Part shown: positions 35,048 to 46,517 of the stretch, piece after piece
Position numbering within the stretch: position 1 is the first letter of the stretch
How the letters are laid out: each line of letters begins with the position of its first letter
Origin: Luidia sarsii
Taxonomy: Eukaryota; Echinodermata; Asteroidea; Paxillosida; Luidiidae
DNA: 64,000 nucleotides
Assembly (NCBI GenBank): GCA_949987565.1
Contig: OX465109.1
Coordinates: 12,478,509 to 12,542,508, forward strand
Direction: 5' to 3'
Program-made: the position numbers and the translations under genes
Notes under the pieces: model-generated
Told to the model about the DNA's origin: nothing
Seen by the model: only the letters and a program-made list of their open reading frames with translations
Databases searched by the model: none

Positions 35048-35242
35048 CTTTTCGTTGTAAATGCGCCCCGAGGCATCAATGGAGAGGAGCAGCGTGGCCA
35101 TCTGACCGACGAAGAGGGCGTAGAAGGTGGCGCCCAGCATGATGCTGATGGTCGCTGCCCACATCTCCACCAGGTTCTGGGGCGTGTGCCGGCCGAAGCC
35201 GATGCCCAGCATGTGGCAGATGGCCTTGATGAAAGACCACGG
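35048..35242 (-). pseudogene. HCN channel pore/S6 exon, unit B
   Basis: This 195-bp exon is intact with WSFIKAICHMLGIGFGRHTP and SIDASGRIYNEK. The donor is GTACCG. The downstream C-linker-like relic in this unit has a TAA in frame. Confidence 0.65.
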
Positions 35243-35422
35243 CTTTTAATCTGTATCCCCACCGTCGAAAGGAAGCTTCATTGACATCAAACTTCATGGG
35301 GGTATGACGTAAATCAAGGCAGAGACATGCCTCGCTGGGGGGGGTGGTGGCACAGACAATCACGCACGCGTCACAGTGAGTTTCCTTCACGTTATCGGTG
35401 AGAAATATCGCCGTTTTGAGCA

Positions 35423-35842
35423 ATGACGACAAGGTGCGTGGCTGCTGGATGTAGCACAACTTCCAAGGATGGAGTAAGCCTTCATCTGTTTCCGGTTGAA
35501 CGGAATCTTCGGAAGATCTGGACGGCCAAAGTCGAGGTTACCAGAGCAAAGTGGTTTGGGCCCAGTGAGTCTTCGGCCCTTCGTAGCGACCACTTCGAGC
35601 CACCGTGCTTTGTCACGTACCTAGACGTCCTGTGCGGCACGACTATCGAGAGGTTTTTCTGGATTTCTCTGCTTTTATTTACGTCAGCGCCCTCATTTGG
35701 AGTTGCCGCGAAATTCAAACAGGGGGATCAATTTTGGACAGCAAATTACCACACGTACACCATAACCAATCATTCTTTTAAATTACATTTAATACACATC
35801 AATAAATGGATATTTCAAGTAAAATACGATGTGAAAATTTGA
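35423..35842 (+). pseudogene. THAP zinc-finger fragment, unit B
   Basis: It has the same THAP start (MTTRCVAAGC) and the same Arg at the third zinc ligand as unit D. The open tail is longer (139 codons) because of a changed stop, and it adds nothing recognisable. Confidence 0.6.
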
Positions 35843-36058
35843 CACTGCATGATATGGTTCCTTTAACAATGGTCGCTCTGTTGGCTTTTCCAGGAAATGA
35901 AACTGAATCAACCATTTGCATTAACAAGCTGAAAGAAAAGAAAATGTTTCTATGTTGATGTGCTAGGCAGCCTTTCAAACTCCTGACCTCTCTGGGCAAA
36001 CTTGGGGGCTTCCTAATTAGCTATGCACATTAACAGGAATTGCTGTAGCTAAGGAGAT

Positions 36059-37586
36059 GGGAGAGAGAGAGATAGAAGAGTGAGAGGAGAGAAGAGTAGA
36101 TATAGAGATATAGAGACATAGAGAGAGGTAGAGACCGGGAGAGAGAGGGGATAGAGACAGAGAGAGGGGGGATAGAGATAGAAAGACTGATAGATATATA
36201 CTTGAGACAGAGAGAGGGGGATAGAGATAGAGAGACTGGTAGATACTTGAGACAGAGAGAGGGGATAGAGACAGAGAGAAGGGATAGAGACAGAGAGGGG
36301 GGATAGAGAAAGAGAGAAGGCTAGATATTTGAGACAGAGGGAGGGGGATAGAGATAGGGAGAAGGGTAGATACTTGAGACGGAGGGAGGGGGATAGGGAT
36401 AGGGAGAATGGTAGATACTTGAGACGGAGAGAGGGGGATAGAGATATAGAGACTGGTAGATACTTGAGACAGAGAGAGGGGGATAGAGATAGAGAGACTG
36501 GTAGATACTTGAGACAGAGAGAGGGGATAGAGATAGAGAGACTGGTAGATACTTGATACAGAGAGAGGGGGATGGAGAAAGAGAGACTGGTAGATACTTG
36601 AGACAAAGAGAGGGGATAGAGAAAGAGAGACTGGTAGATACTTGAGACAGAGAGAGGGGGATAGAGAAAGAGAGAAAGGTAGATAGAGACAGAGAGGGGG
36701 TAGAGACAAAGAGAGGGGATAGAGAAAGAGAGACTGGTACATACTTGAGACAGAGAGAGGGGGATAGAGATAGAGAGAAAGGTAGATAGAGACAGAGAGG
36801 GGGTAGAGACAAAGAGAAGGGATAGAGACAGAGAGGGGGGATAGAGACAGAGAGAAGGGTAGATACTTGAGACAGAGAGAGGGGGATAGAGATAGAGAGA
36901 AAGGTAGATAGAGACAGAGAGGGGAGATAGAGACAAAGAGAAGGGATAGAGACAGAGAGGGGGGATAGAGACAGAGAGAAGGGTAGATACTTGAGACAGA
37001 GAGAGGGGATAGAGATAGAGAGAAAGGTAGATAGAGACAGAGAGGGGAGATAGAGACATAGAGAAGGGATAGAGACAGAGAGAGGGGGATAGAGACAGAG
37101 AGAAGGGTAGATACTTGAGACAGAGAGAGGGGGATAGAGATAGAGAGAAAGGTAGATAGAGACAGAGAGGTGGATAGAGACAGAGAGAAGGGATAGAGAC
37201 AGAGAGAGGGGGATAGAGACAGAGAGAAGGGTAGATACTTGAGACAGAGAGAGGGGGATAGAGATATAGAGAAAGGTAGATAGAGACAGAGAGGTGGATA
37301 GAGACAGAGAGAAGGAAATAGAGACAGAGAGGGGGGATAGCGACAGAGAGAGGGGGTGGAGATAAAAAAGGGGATAGAGACATATGGTGGGGATAAAGAC
37401 AGAGAGATAAGAAACGGGTATAGCAGATAGATACATACAGAGAGGAGGAGGGATAGAGAGGGAGAGAGTGGAACAAAAAGGAGGGAGACAGAGACAGACA
37501 CAGAATGAGACAAAAAGGAGCGGGGAGAGAGAGGGGGTAAGAGAGGAGGATGAGAGAGAGGGGTATGGAGAGAGACAGAGAGAAGG
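36059..37586. repeat. Expanded GA minisatellite, unit B
   Basis: The GA array is about 1.5 kb here against about 0.3-0.4 kb elsewhere. A higher-order unit of roughly 45-50 bp carries GGTAGATACTTGAGACAGAG and repeats more than 15 times. The 556-codon minus frame (SLSISIPLSLSQVSTS repeats) is produced by this periodicity and is not considered a gene. A SINE leader fragment follows at 37594-37637. Confidence 0.95.
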
Positions 37587-37800
37587 AATATGTGCGGCAG
37601 ATAATGGTTAAATGCGTCTGACTGGCGCCCAACGCAGTTATTTCGTCTTTGTCGAATCCGATGGCACTGAACATTGTAAGTTGACATAATTTGTTTGTCG
37701 AAAACCAGCCAACCAGAATAAAATACCTCCTAAATAGTGATTTATCCCACCCGATTCCGGCATGCCCGTCTACAGTTATTATTAGTTATAATTATTGCGG

Positions 37801-38035
37801 TTTTCGAAATGAAGGCTTGGGCTCGGGCTTAGGCTTCGGTCATATTTATCTTACTCGTTATGATATCACAGGCATGTAAAAATAAGCGTTTGGCCCCAGT
37901 CTTGATGATAATCGGTACTCTGTACATGTCAAGCCAAATAAACTTCAAATTGGAAAACAAAACTCAATCTGGATTTACAGGTTTTGTCAGACGGAGACGA
38001 AGCCTGAGCCCGAGCCTAAGCCTTCATTTCGAAAA
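37801..38035. mobile_element. 235-bp inverted-repeat element, unit B
   Basis: The arms are at 37801-37837 and 37999-38035, and complementarity is best in this copy (TTTTCGAAATGAAGGCTTGG). Confidence 0.65.
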
Positions 38036-38388
38036 CGGGCTATGTCCGTGAGTTAAAACTACGTTAAAAGATCTAGGCTCACGAGCGACTTGGTCTTATT
38101 TGGCTCGTAACGTCATCCAAAAGATCCAAGGTAGGTTACGATTACTTAGCACGCAAGCACTTTTTTTACAATTCACAATAATCAGTCAAGCTTACAAAAG
38201 CTAAATATACCGACAATCTGCACAAATATTTTAGTATTTAATCCACAAAACTCTGTAATACTTGGCTGAGGAATACAGATTCACTTCGTGCAATCCAAAG
38301 TAATACCAATAAAACACCAAACCAATCGTGTCGTGTATTTACCAATTACGTTCACTTGTTTGAAAATAACACTGCAAAGGTCTAATAG

Positions 38389-38613
38389 AAGTTTGCCGAA
38401 ACAGCACAGCGAATTGACGGACAGATTGCAATATTGTTGTCGCAAAAGTCTAAAATATTAATAGACACGAAAGACGCGTATGCTATGAATAAGAAAGGGG
38501 TGCTGGTCAGACCTTATGGTGCATGTGGCGAATGGCAGTGCGTATTGTATGAAATCACAAACCGTTTTGACAAACTCACCGCCATTTTAAACAAGCGTAA
38601 TTCTAAGATGTAA
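38389..38613 (+). pseudogene. Conserved plus-strand exon-like segment, full-length copy (unit B)
   Basis: After TCTAATAG (acceptor-like) it is open for 74 codons: KFAETAQRIDGQIAILLSQK, KILIDTKDAYAMNKKGVL, PYGACGEWQCVLYEIT and a TAA. A strong GAAG|GTAAGC donor follows six bases after the stop, and TTTACAG|GG lies about 100 bp further on. It looks like a piece of a real plus-strand gene, but no family was recognised. Confidence 0.4.
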
Positions 38614-38936
38614 ACGAAGGTAAGCTATTGTAAATATTCAAAAGTTTGTTTTTATCGATTGCAAGAAAAAAAGTCCATTGAAAATTGTAAAACACTGCCA
38701 TAAATGATATTCGTCTTTACAGGGCAAACAGTAAACGCGTATGCCTGATTTAAGTGCTGATAAACATTTTTTAAGTGTGAAAGGCTTATGCTCAATTTCG
38801 ATCATATAAATCTGCTTAATCGTGAAGTACGAAACGTCTATCTTCACTTGTTTAAAGCAATAATGTCAATAAAATTTGCCTGATGCTTTAATATTGAATT
38901 AATATTAATAATAATCGGGCTTGTATCCGCATGATA

Positions 38937-39285
38937 TGTGACCTAAGATGGCTTAATGAGGCATCTACTCCAAAAGACCCTTACGAGTAAACAGCGTCTT
39001 AAGTTAAAGTATAAATGCATGTCAATATTTTTTTGTTTACATTTTCGGAAAGTTTATGTATTAGAGAATCATCAGTCCGAAGACATTTGTCAAAAACTTG
39101 ATGTAAATATTGAAAGATCGTGTAATTTGTGATTGTGTCTACGCGTACCATGCAATCACAGTCGGTGCGCCGTGTGCATGACCTCAAACTTTAGAGCCGT
39201 TTATCTCGAAAAGTGGTTTGCGTGACTGCGCGTTGCCTAGCCGTATTTTTTCGTTCTATAACTTTGGATTTCGGCAACATATGGA
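38937..39285. repeat. Dispersed repeat R1, unit B
   Basis: Orthologous to 5679-6022. No coding frame was found. Confidence 0.55.
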
Positions 39286-39773
39286 GAAAAATGATAAATG
39301 GTGATCCGGACGGATCCGTCACCAGTCCTTTGGCATGATTTTGTTCCCACTGCGTCATTGCCTTGAATGAGGTACTGATATTTTCTTATATTGACGACGT
39401 GAACAGAGAATAAAAGTCCTTTTTAACAATTATAAACAGTTACGATTACAATGTAATACTTTTTGTCCCGAAAAAAACCCAGAATTTGCTTGGATGTAAT
39501 TTGCATTTTCGCATGTCGTTCAGTTTCGATGATTTGGTTTACTATGGTTTACTATGGAAGGAAGTCTCCACAAAGTTTTCACGCAAAATGTCCATGATGG
39601 TGCGTGGCTATCGCTAGTCTATATGCATTCATTGTGTATTGATCCGATACTAGTCTCAGCTCAAGTTGTCGAAATGATAACAATTTTACCCCATCACACA
39701 CGTATTAATGGCAGTGGAAACGTGTGCCTGCTATAGACGTGTGTGTTCTTTTCTACCCACCCTGCGTGGTAGT

Positions 39774-42700
39774 CTACCCAGTCGTGCAGCCGATTAGCTC
39801 CAGACGACCACAGGGCGTGCCCGAGGACCCCGTGACTATCAGTCGGATGATCTTGGCCGTCACCATGGTCCGGCCTGGCGACTGGATAGAGATCAGCTCT
39901 TGGCCTTCTGGAGGAAACACCCCGAAGGTAAACTGCAAAGAATTTATTTGTTATTTTCAGTGAGATGAACAGAGGACTAAAAATGGATGGATTGAACAAA
40001 ACATCCAGGCGTGCACGCAGGCAAGCACACAGACATACAAACAGAAAGACACTAAGGCAGGCACACAGACAGGAAGGCAGACACACAAACAGGCAGACAT
40101 GCAGGCAGGCAGTCAGGCAGGCAGACACACAGACTGACTGACAGGCGGGCAAACATACAGACAGACAGGCCGACAGGTAGGCAGGCACACAGACAGGCAG
40201 ACAGGCAGGCAGGCACACAGACAGGCGGACAGACAGACAGGCAGGCAGGCTCACAGACATACATACAGACAGGCTCACAGACATACATACAGACAGGCAG
40301 GTAGGCACACATACAGACAGGCAGGCAGGCACACAGACAGACAGGCAGGCACACAGACAGACAGGCAGGCAGACAGACAGGCAGGCACACAGACAGGCAG
40401 ACAGGCAGGCAGGCTCACAGACATACATACAGACAGGCTCACATACATACATACGGACAGGCAGGTAGGCACACATACAGACAGGCAGGCAGGCACACAG
40501 ACAGACAGGCAGGCACACAGACAGACAGGCAGGCAGGCACACAGACAGACAGGCAGGCAGGCACACAGACATACATACAGGCAGGTAGGCACACAGACAT
40601 ACATACAGACAGGCTCACAGACATACATACAGACAGGCAGGTAGGCACACATACAGACAGGCAGGCACACAGACAGACAGGCCGACAGGTAGGCAGGCAC
40701 ACAGACAGGCAGACAGGCAGGCAGGCACACAGACAGGCGGACAGACAGACAGGCAGGCAGGCTCACAGACATACATACAGACAGGCTCACATACATACTT
40801 ACATACGGACAGGCAGGTAGGCACACATACAGACAGGCAGGCAGGCACACAGACAGACAGGCAGGCACACAGACAGACAGGCAGGCAGGCACACAGACAT
40901 ACATACAGGCAGGTAGGCACACAGACATACATACAGACAGGCTCACAGACATACATACAGACAGGCAGGTAGGCACACATACAGACAGGCAGGCACACAG
41001 ACAGACAGGCAGGCACACAGGCAGACAGGCAGGCAGGCACACAGACAGACATGCAGGCACACAGGCAGACAGGCAGGCAGGCACACAGACATACATACAG
41101 GCAGGTAGGCACACAGACAGACAGGCAGGCAGGCAGGCACACTGACAGAGAGGCAGGCAGGCACACAGACAGACATGCAGACAGGCACACAGACAGACGG
41201 ACAGGCAGGCAAACAAACAGACAGACAGGCAGACAGGCAGACAGGCAGACAGGCACACAGACAGGCGGACAGACAGACAGACAGACAGACAGGCAGACAG
41301 GCACACAGACAGACGGACAGGCAGGCAAATAAACAGACAGACAGGCAGACAGGCAGACAGGCAGACAGGCACACAGACAGGCGGACAGACAGACAGACAG
41401 ACAGACAGGCAGACAGGCTGGCAGTCAGGCAGATAAACTGACTGACAGAGAGACCTTCTGATGACAGACTCACAGTGAGACAAACAGCGACAGCAAATTT
41501 CATCATATGAAACAAAGGGATAGAATAGACGCTTCTCTGATTCATTAAAAGTAATGATTCATTAAAGGTAAATAATCTTACTCAAGCATCGATTAAAACT
41601 AACGGTAACTACTCAGGCCATAGGAAGGCTATGGAATACCGAGGTTGAAATCTACAGCACACCATGAAGGCTTGGACTCGGGATTGGGATTTAATTTCTC
41701 TGACCCGTTACACTTCCACTGGTATGGAATACCAAGCTCCGGTGGGGGGGGAGGGCTAAATGTTTCTTACGTATTGTTCTATCCCGTCCCTTTTGGTGAA
41801 GTAGAGGTAATTGCCGCCATCGGTCTCCTTGTATTGCACGTTGTAGCCGCTGATGTAGTTCATAGTGTCGCCGAACGGTACCTGCGCTATCACGCCGTAC
41901 AGGTCCACGGGGGCGTCGAGGACGATCTCTATCCAGTTGTTGCCAACCCCCCCACTAGGGAACCAGGCAGAGTCTGGGAGGGAGGCGAGTCAGAAGCCAT
42001 GGGAGTCAGACATGACATGATAGGTAGGGCCTGGCTCACTCCAGGAGACGACCTGAGAGCCAATCATTTCAACAGAACTGCTGAAGCGCAGACAATCGGG
42101 GATCATTCAGATGAAAACAACCAATAAATGTTGTAAACCTGGCTACAATATCATAACATGATGCTTGCGTGGAGGAGAATAATATTAATGGCTACAGTAG
42201 TTCTGTAGAACTGTTGGAGGAAGGTTTACAACACTTGGTTGTTTGCATCTGAATGAAAGCGGAGGTGTCATCCCTGGAGATATACGGCAGGTAATGGTTG
42301 AATGCTTCTGGCTGGCGCCTCACCCTGGCAAAGACCAGTTGGCTATTTTGGGAAGGCCGCAATTTACTGGGATGGATAGCTCAGATTGGAAGAGCGCTGG
42401 TACGCTACGCAAGACTAAAGATCTCTGGTTCAATTCTCGTTCAAGTAGAATATTTCTGGGTCATTTTTAGAATTGTTAGACTTGTGCGTCAAAAGACGTA
42501 TATTTCAATTCATACTCATAGTCAGTCAGAACATAAAGTAAGCTTTATTTTGATGCAATTTTCTGAGATATATCAAATTTCAAAATTTTACTGGCGGATG
42601 AAAGTGGCGAAGCGAGGCTCAAAAAAGCTATTTTATTAGTCTTTATTTGTGAAAATTAATTAGTTTCTCCAATTGATTATGAAAGAATTAATCGACATTA

Positions 42701-42950
42701 ATCAAAAGTCAAAAAAAAAATCAAGAAATGTAACATTTTAAGAAAAAAGCCTGTTGGCTGAAATAGCTGATTACGCAAAAAGTCATATGGGGCTTGTTTT
42801 GCAGAGCGAGTTACTTAGTAGACATCTTACCGCTGTTGAGTCGAGCCTTCACCACGGTGTCTGTTGTGAAGCGCTCAGCGGTCAAAGTAGACAGCTGGTC
42901 ATCACGGATGGCACCGCTCTCCATACCGAGGGGCTGGCAGCAGGGACAGT
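39774..42950 (-). CDS. Gene B, second F5/8C module (3 exons, terminal)
   Basis: Exons are 42831-42950, 41771-41973 and 39774-39932. It is the most diverged F5/8C of the window: [74 protein letters not shown]. The closing ELIGCTTG is followed by TAG. Splice sites are GTAAGA in all but the terminal exon. Confidence 0.75.
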
Positions 42951-45900
42951 CTGCAGGGGGTTGGGAGGGTACATGGCCAGTAAAACAATTGTGATTTTCT
43001 TTTTCAAACCGACATGATTTCAGACAGTGATTCATGTAGGATTTGGTAACTGGGTATCATGATGGTCAACCTTTGAACCGAAAAAAGCACCTCTGTACTG
43101 CACACACAACACTGCCAGTTGCCGTGTATAACCATTCGTTTCTATAGCAGGGATGCGGTGTAAAGGTTTATCAACTTAGAAAGAGCGGCACATTCAGGAC
43201 GCAGACAGTGCTTCGAAAAGCAGAGATCTCGAGAATGAAGCACAGGTGCTTCAGGTCGTACTTACCAACGACGACAAACTGAAATGAGCAGCTGGCTTTG
43301 TTGCCATCGGAGTCTGTGGCTATGCAGGTGACGTTTGTGATAGGCCCAGGTGGAAACAGATCTCCCTCCTCGATGACATTCTCCCCGGAGTCCATACACA
43401 CGAAACTGACGAGACAGAGAGAGAGAGAGAGGTGGGGAGAGATAACGTGACAGGTGGACATAGATGAGAGGATGGAGATAGAGGAGAGAGAGGTGGAGAG
43501 AGGTGGAGAAAAAAGAGAGGAAGATAGAACAAAAGAGAGGGGAGGGAGAAGGAGAGGGAGTCGGAGAGAGAGAGAGAGGGAGAGGGAGAAAGATAGGGAG
43601 AGCGAGAGGAAGAGGGAGAGGGAGTGGGAGAGGGAGAGGGAGAGGGAGAGGGAGAGGGAGAAGGAGAGGGAGAGGGAGAGGGAGAGGGAGAGGAAGAGGG
43701 TGAGGGAGAGGGAGAGGGAGAGGGTGAGGGAGAGGGAGAGGGAGAGGGAGAGGGAGAGGGAGAGGGAGAGGGAGAGGGAGAGGGAGAGGGAGAGGGAAGA
43801 AATGGAGGTGAGAGGTAGAGGAGGGGAAGAGGGAGGGGGCATGAAAGAGGGAGTAATTAGTTAATTAAAGGAAGAGGAGAGGAAGAAGTAGGGAAAGGGA
43901 AAGGAAGAGACTTCTGTTACACAAAACAATATTTAACATGTTTGTCTACAGCATAAAATATTAATGTTAGACACCAGGTGAAAGACAAAAATAATATATT
44001 AAATACGATTTACGTATTGAATAGGTTTACGGTTACAATGCTAACCAGGGAGTAGTTAAAAATCACATGTATCATACACGAGACAATGTAGAGTAGATCA
44101 TTTTTTCCAAAGCTAATTAGGGATCAAATCTGGGTTTTCTTTTCTTCAAAATCGAGATTTCTCCTCGTGTAATGTTTGAAGGCCCAATGTCTACATATTT
44201 CCCGATGTCTACAGATTTCCTTCTAATTTACACAGTTTGTGGAAGGTCGTAATCCTCATGTTAAAAGTTTACGGTCTGGGATGCTGTACTTCTCGAGAAA
44301 TCTTCCCTGAAACATCGACAAATAGTTTATCACTCGCGAGTAATAAACTAATTCTTACACTACAGAACGGTGCGAAACAACTCGTGGCTGTTTGGTGGGC
44401 CTTTTTCTATTTACTCAGATTACCATTTGAGCTAAAACCTTCGCAGGAATTTGTGTGGGGAATGTTTAATGGTTTAACATAGAAACTCTGGCAATCTTTT
44501 GACCGTTACCAATGTTTTATAGGGCCTTTAAACTGAAGCTAATGTAACATCACTTTCTGATTCTGGGTTACTTAGTTCGTTTTAGAGCTGTTGTAAAATA
44601 CCGTACTTGTAAAAATATCCGTCTTCTGGGTCATTGGCCTGCGGTCGATCGGCGTACCACTTGACAGAGGCCTCGGTCATGTTGCCGTAGATGAACCCGC
44701 CGTAGTGAACGGGGCAGGTGATGACCGGCGGTTCGCCCACGGGAGGCCGGGGAGTCGTAGGGTCAGCGGCTGGAGAAAGGTCTAGGGACAGTGCCAAGGA
44801 GCATTCGATAGAGAGCATTCGATTATAGAGTTCAACACTATGGAACTGGTTACCCCTTCCCTGCCCCATTTCCTCGATCACACGCTTTAAGTGATAACGT
44901 TATATCGATCCAGAAAAAGTAATCGAACGCAAGGGAAGATAGATATCTCCCGAGATTCCTGTTGAACCTGAATGTTGTGTGTATGTATCTACCATTAATC
45001 CTGTCAGTGAATAAATACTGCATTCCGCCTTACATCCTGTTGGCTTTTTATACGGGATTTAAAGAGATGGTAGACCAAGTGCAAAGCGTCGAATTTCTTG
45101 ACATTTCCTTTTTTAGGGAGAAATTACTTACTCATCGTGAAAGTTGTAATGGTATCACACATTCCATGAATTTTTAAAAGCTCGAGATTCTGCCGTTTTC
45201 GAGAAAAGGGGAAAATTTATTGAATTTCAAACTCCGTGTAATTTTTGTATTACTGCACCGCGACCGCTAAAGGTTTTGGATTCTTGATTCATGACTTTTT
45301 CTCCCGGTGTCTTGAGCACATTTGGATACTTAATGTGTCCATATCGGACTGGCTTTTTGTTGAGTTGAGTTTTAACTGTACATATAAAATTTAATCAGAA
45401 CATATGATTTATCTTCTGGGAAACCTTATTCTATGGGCCTGGCACCTGGCAATTGGACCTTAGCAAAACTGTTCCCATTTTGTTTTTTAGAAATGCTAGC
45501 ATCTTTACAATTTCCAGATTTGCGTTTTTGCCCCGTTTAGGAGCATTAATTATCAGGCAGGTCGTGATCTCTAGACAAACTTTACCTTTAGTAAGTTACT
45601 TCACCACTCGCGATACTAACTTACTTGTACCAGCTTACTGGAAGTGCTTCTGATTACTTAGCGTTCGATGTACGAAAGTGGTATACCAAATGAATAAAAA
45701 ATCACCCCATAGTCTACCGAATGAGGGCGCCATTTAGAATAAACGGTGATCCAGACGGATCCATCAGCAGTCACGGTTGCGATTTTGTTTCCCATTGTGT
45801 CATTGCGTCGCATGAGGTTTTGATATTTCATTATATTGACGACGTGAGCAGAGACTAATATATATTAATTTTTAATACAATATTTACAAAAAGTTACATT

Positions 45901-46485
45901 ACAATGTAATGTTATTTGTCGCAAATAACCAGCATTTGCTCGGATATATTTGCATCTTCGCATATCGTGCAGTTCGACATTTTGTTTACTATGAGACAGT
46001 CACGAGTCTATTATGTATTCACCGTGTATTGATCCGATACAAGTCTCAGATCAAGTCGCTAAAAGGTTAACAATTACCCTATCCCTCATGTATTAACAGC
46101 AATTGCAGAAACGTTTCCCTATTTGCTACAGGCCTGTGTGCTTTGTACCCACCCTGCGTGGGAGTCTGGCCAGTCGTGCAGCCGATTAGCTCCAGACGCC
46201 CGCAGGGCGTGCCCGAGAATCCCGTGACTGTCAGTCGGATGATCTTGGCCGTCACCATGGTCCGGCCTGGCGACTGGAAAGAGACGAGCACTTGGCCTTC
46301 TGGAGGATAATACCCGAAGTTAAACTGCAAAGAAAACAGCAGAAAAGGACCGCGGTCTGTTGTTTAGTTTTTAAGTGAGATGAAAATAGAATAGAACGAA
46401 AAAAGCTTGCAGGCATGCAGGCACGCAGGCAGGCACAGACAGACAGACAGGCAGACAGACAGAGAGACAGACAGACAGACAGACT

Positions 46486-46517
<32 letters not shown>

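Noticed and set aside
36017..37687. 556-codon minus-strand ORF rich in Ser, Leu and Pro
   Set aside because: It is a product of the GA minisatellite, open in three frames on the same strand, and it has no domain or splice context.
40005..41450. CRISPR array
   Set aside because: The repeats are short tandem units without unique spacers, and the genome is eukaryotic.
39694..41545. Long Cys-rich (SVCLPACLS) ORFs resembling cysteine-rich proteins
   Set aside because: The CAGA/CAGG tetramer array generates them in several frames, and the real F5/8C exon at the left end is in another frame.
42369..42441. Functional tRNA gene
   Set aside because: A- and B-box-like motifs are present, but the stems do not pair convincingly and the copy is joined to a SINE leader.
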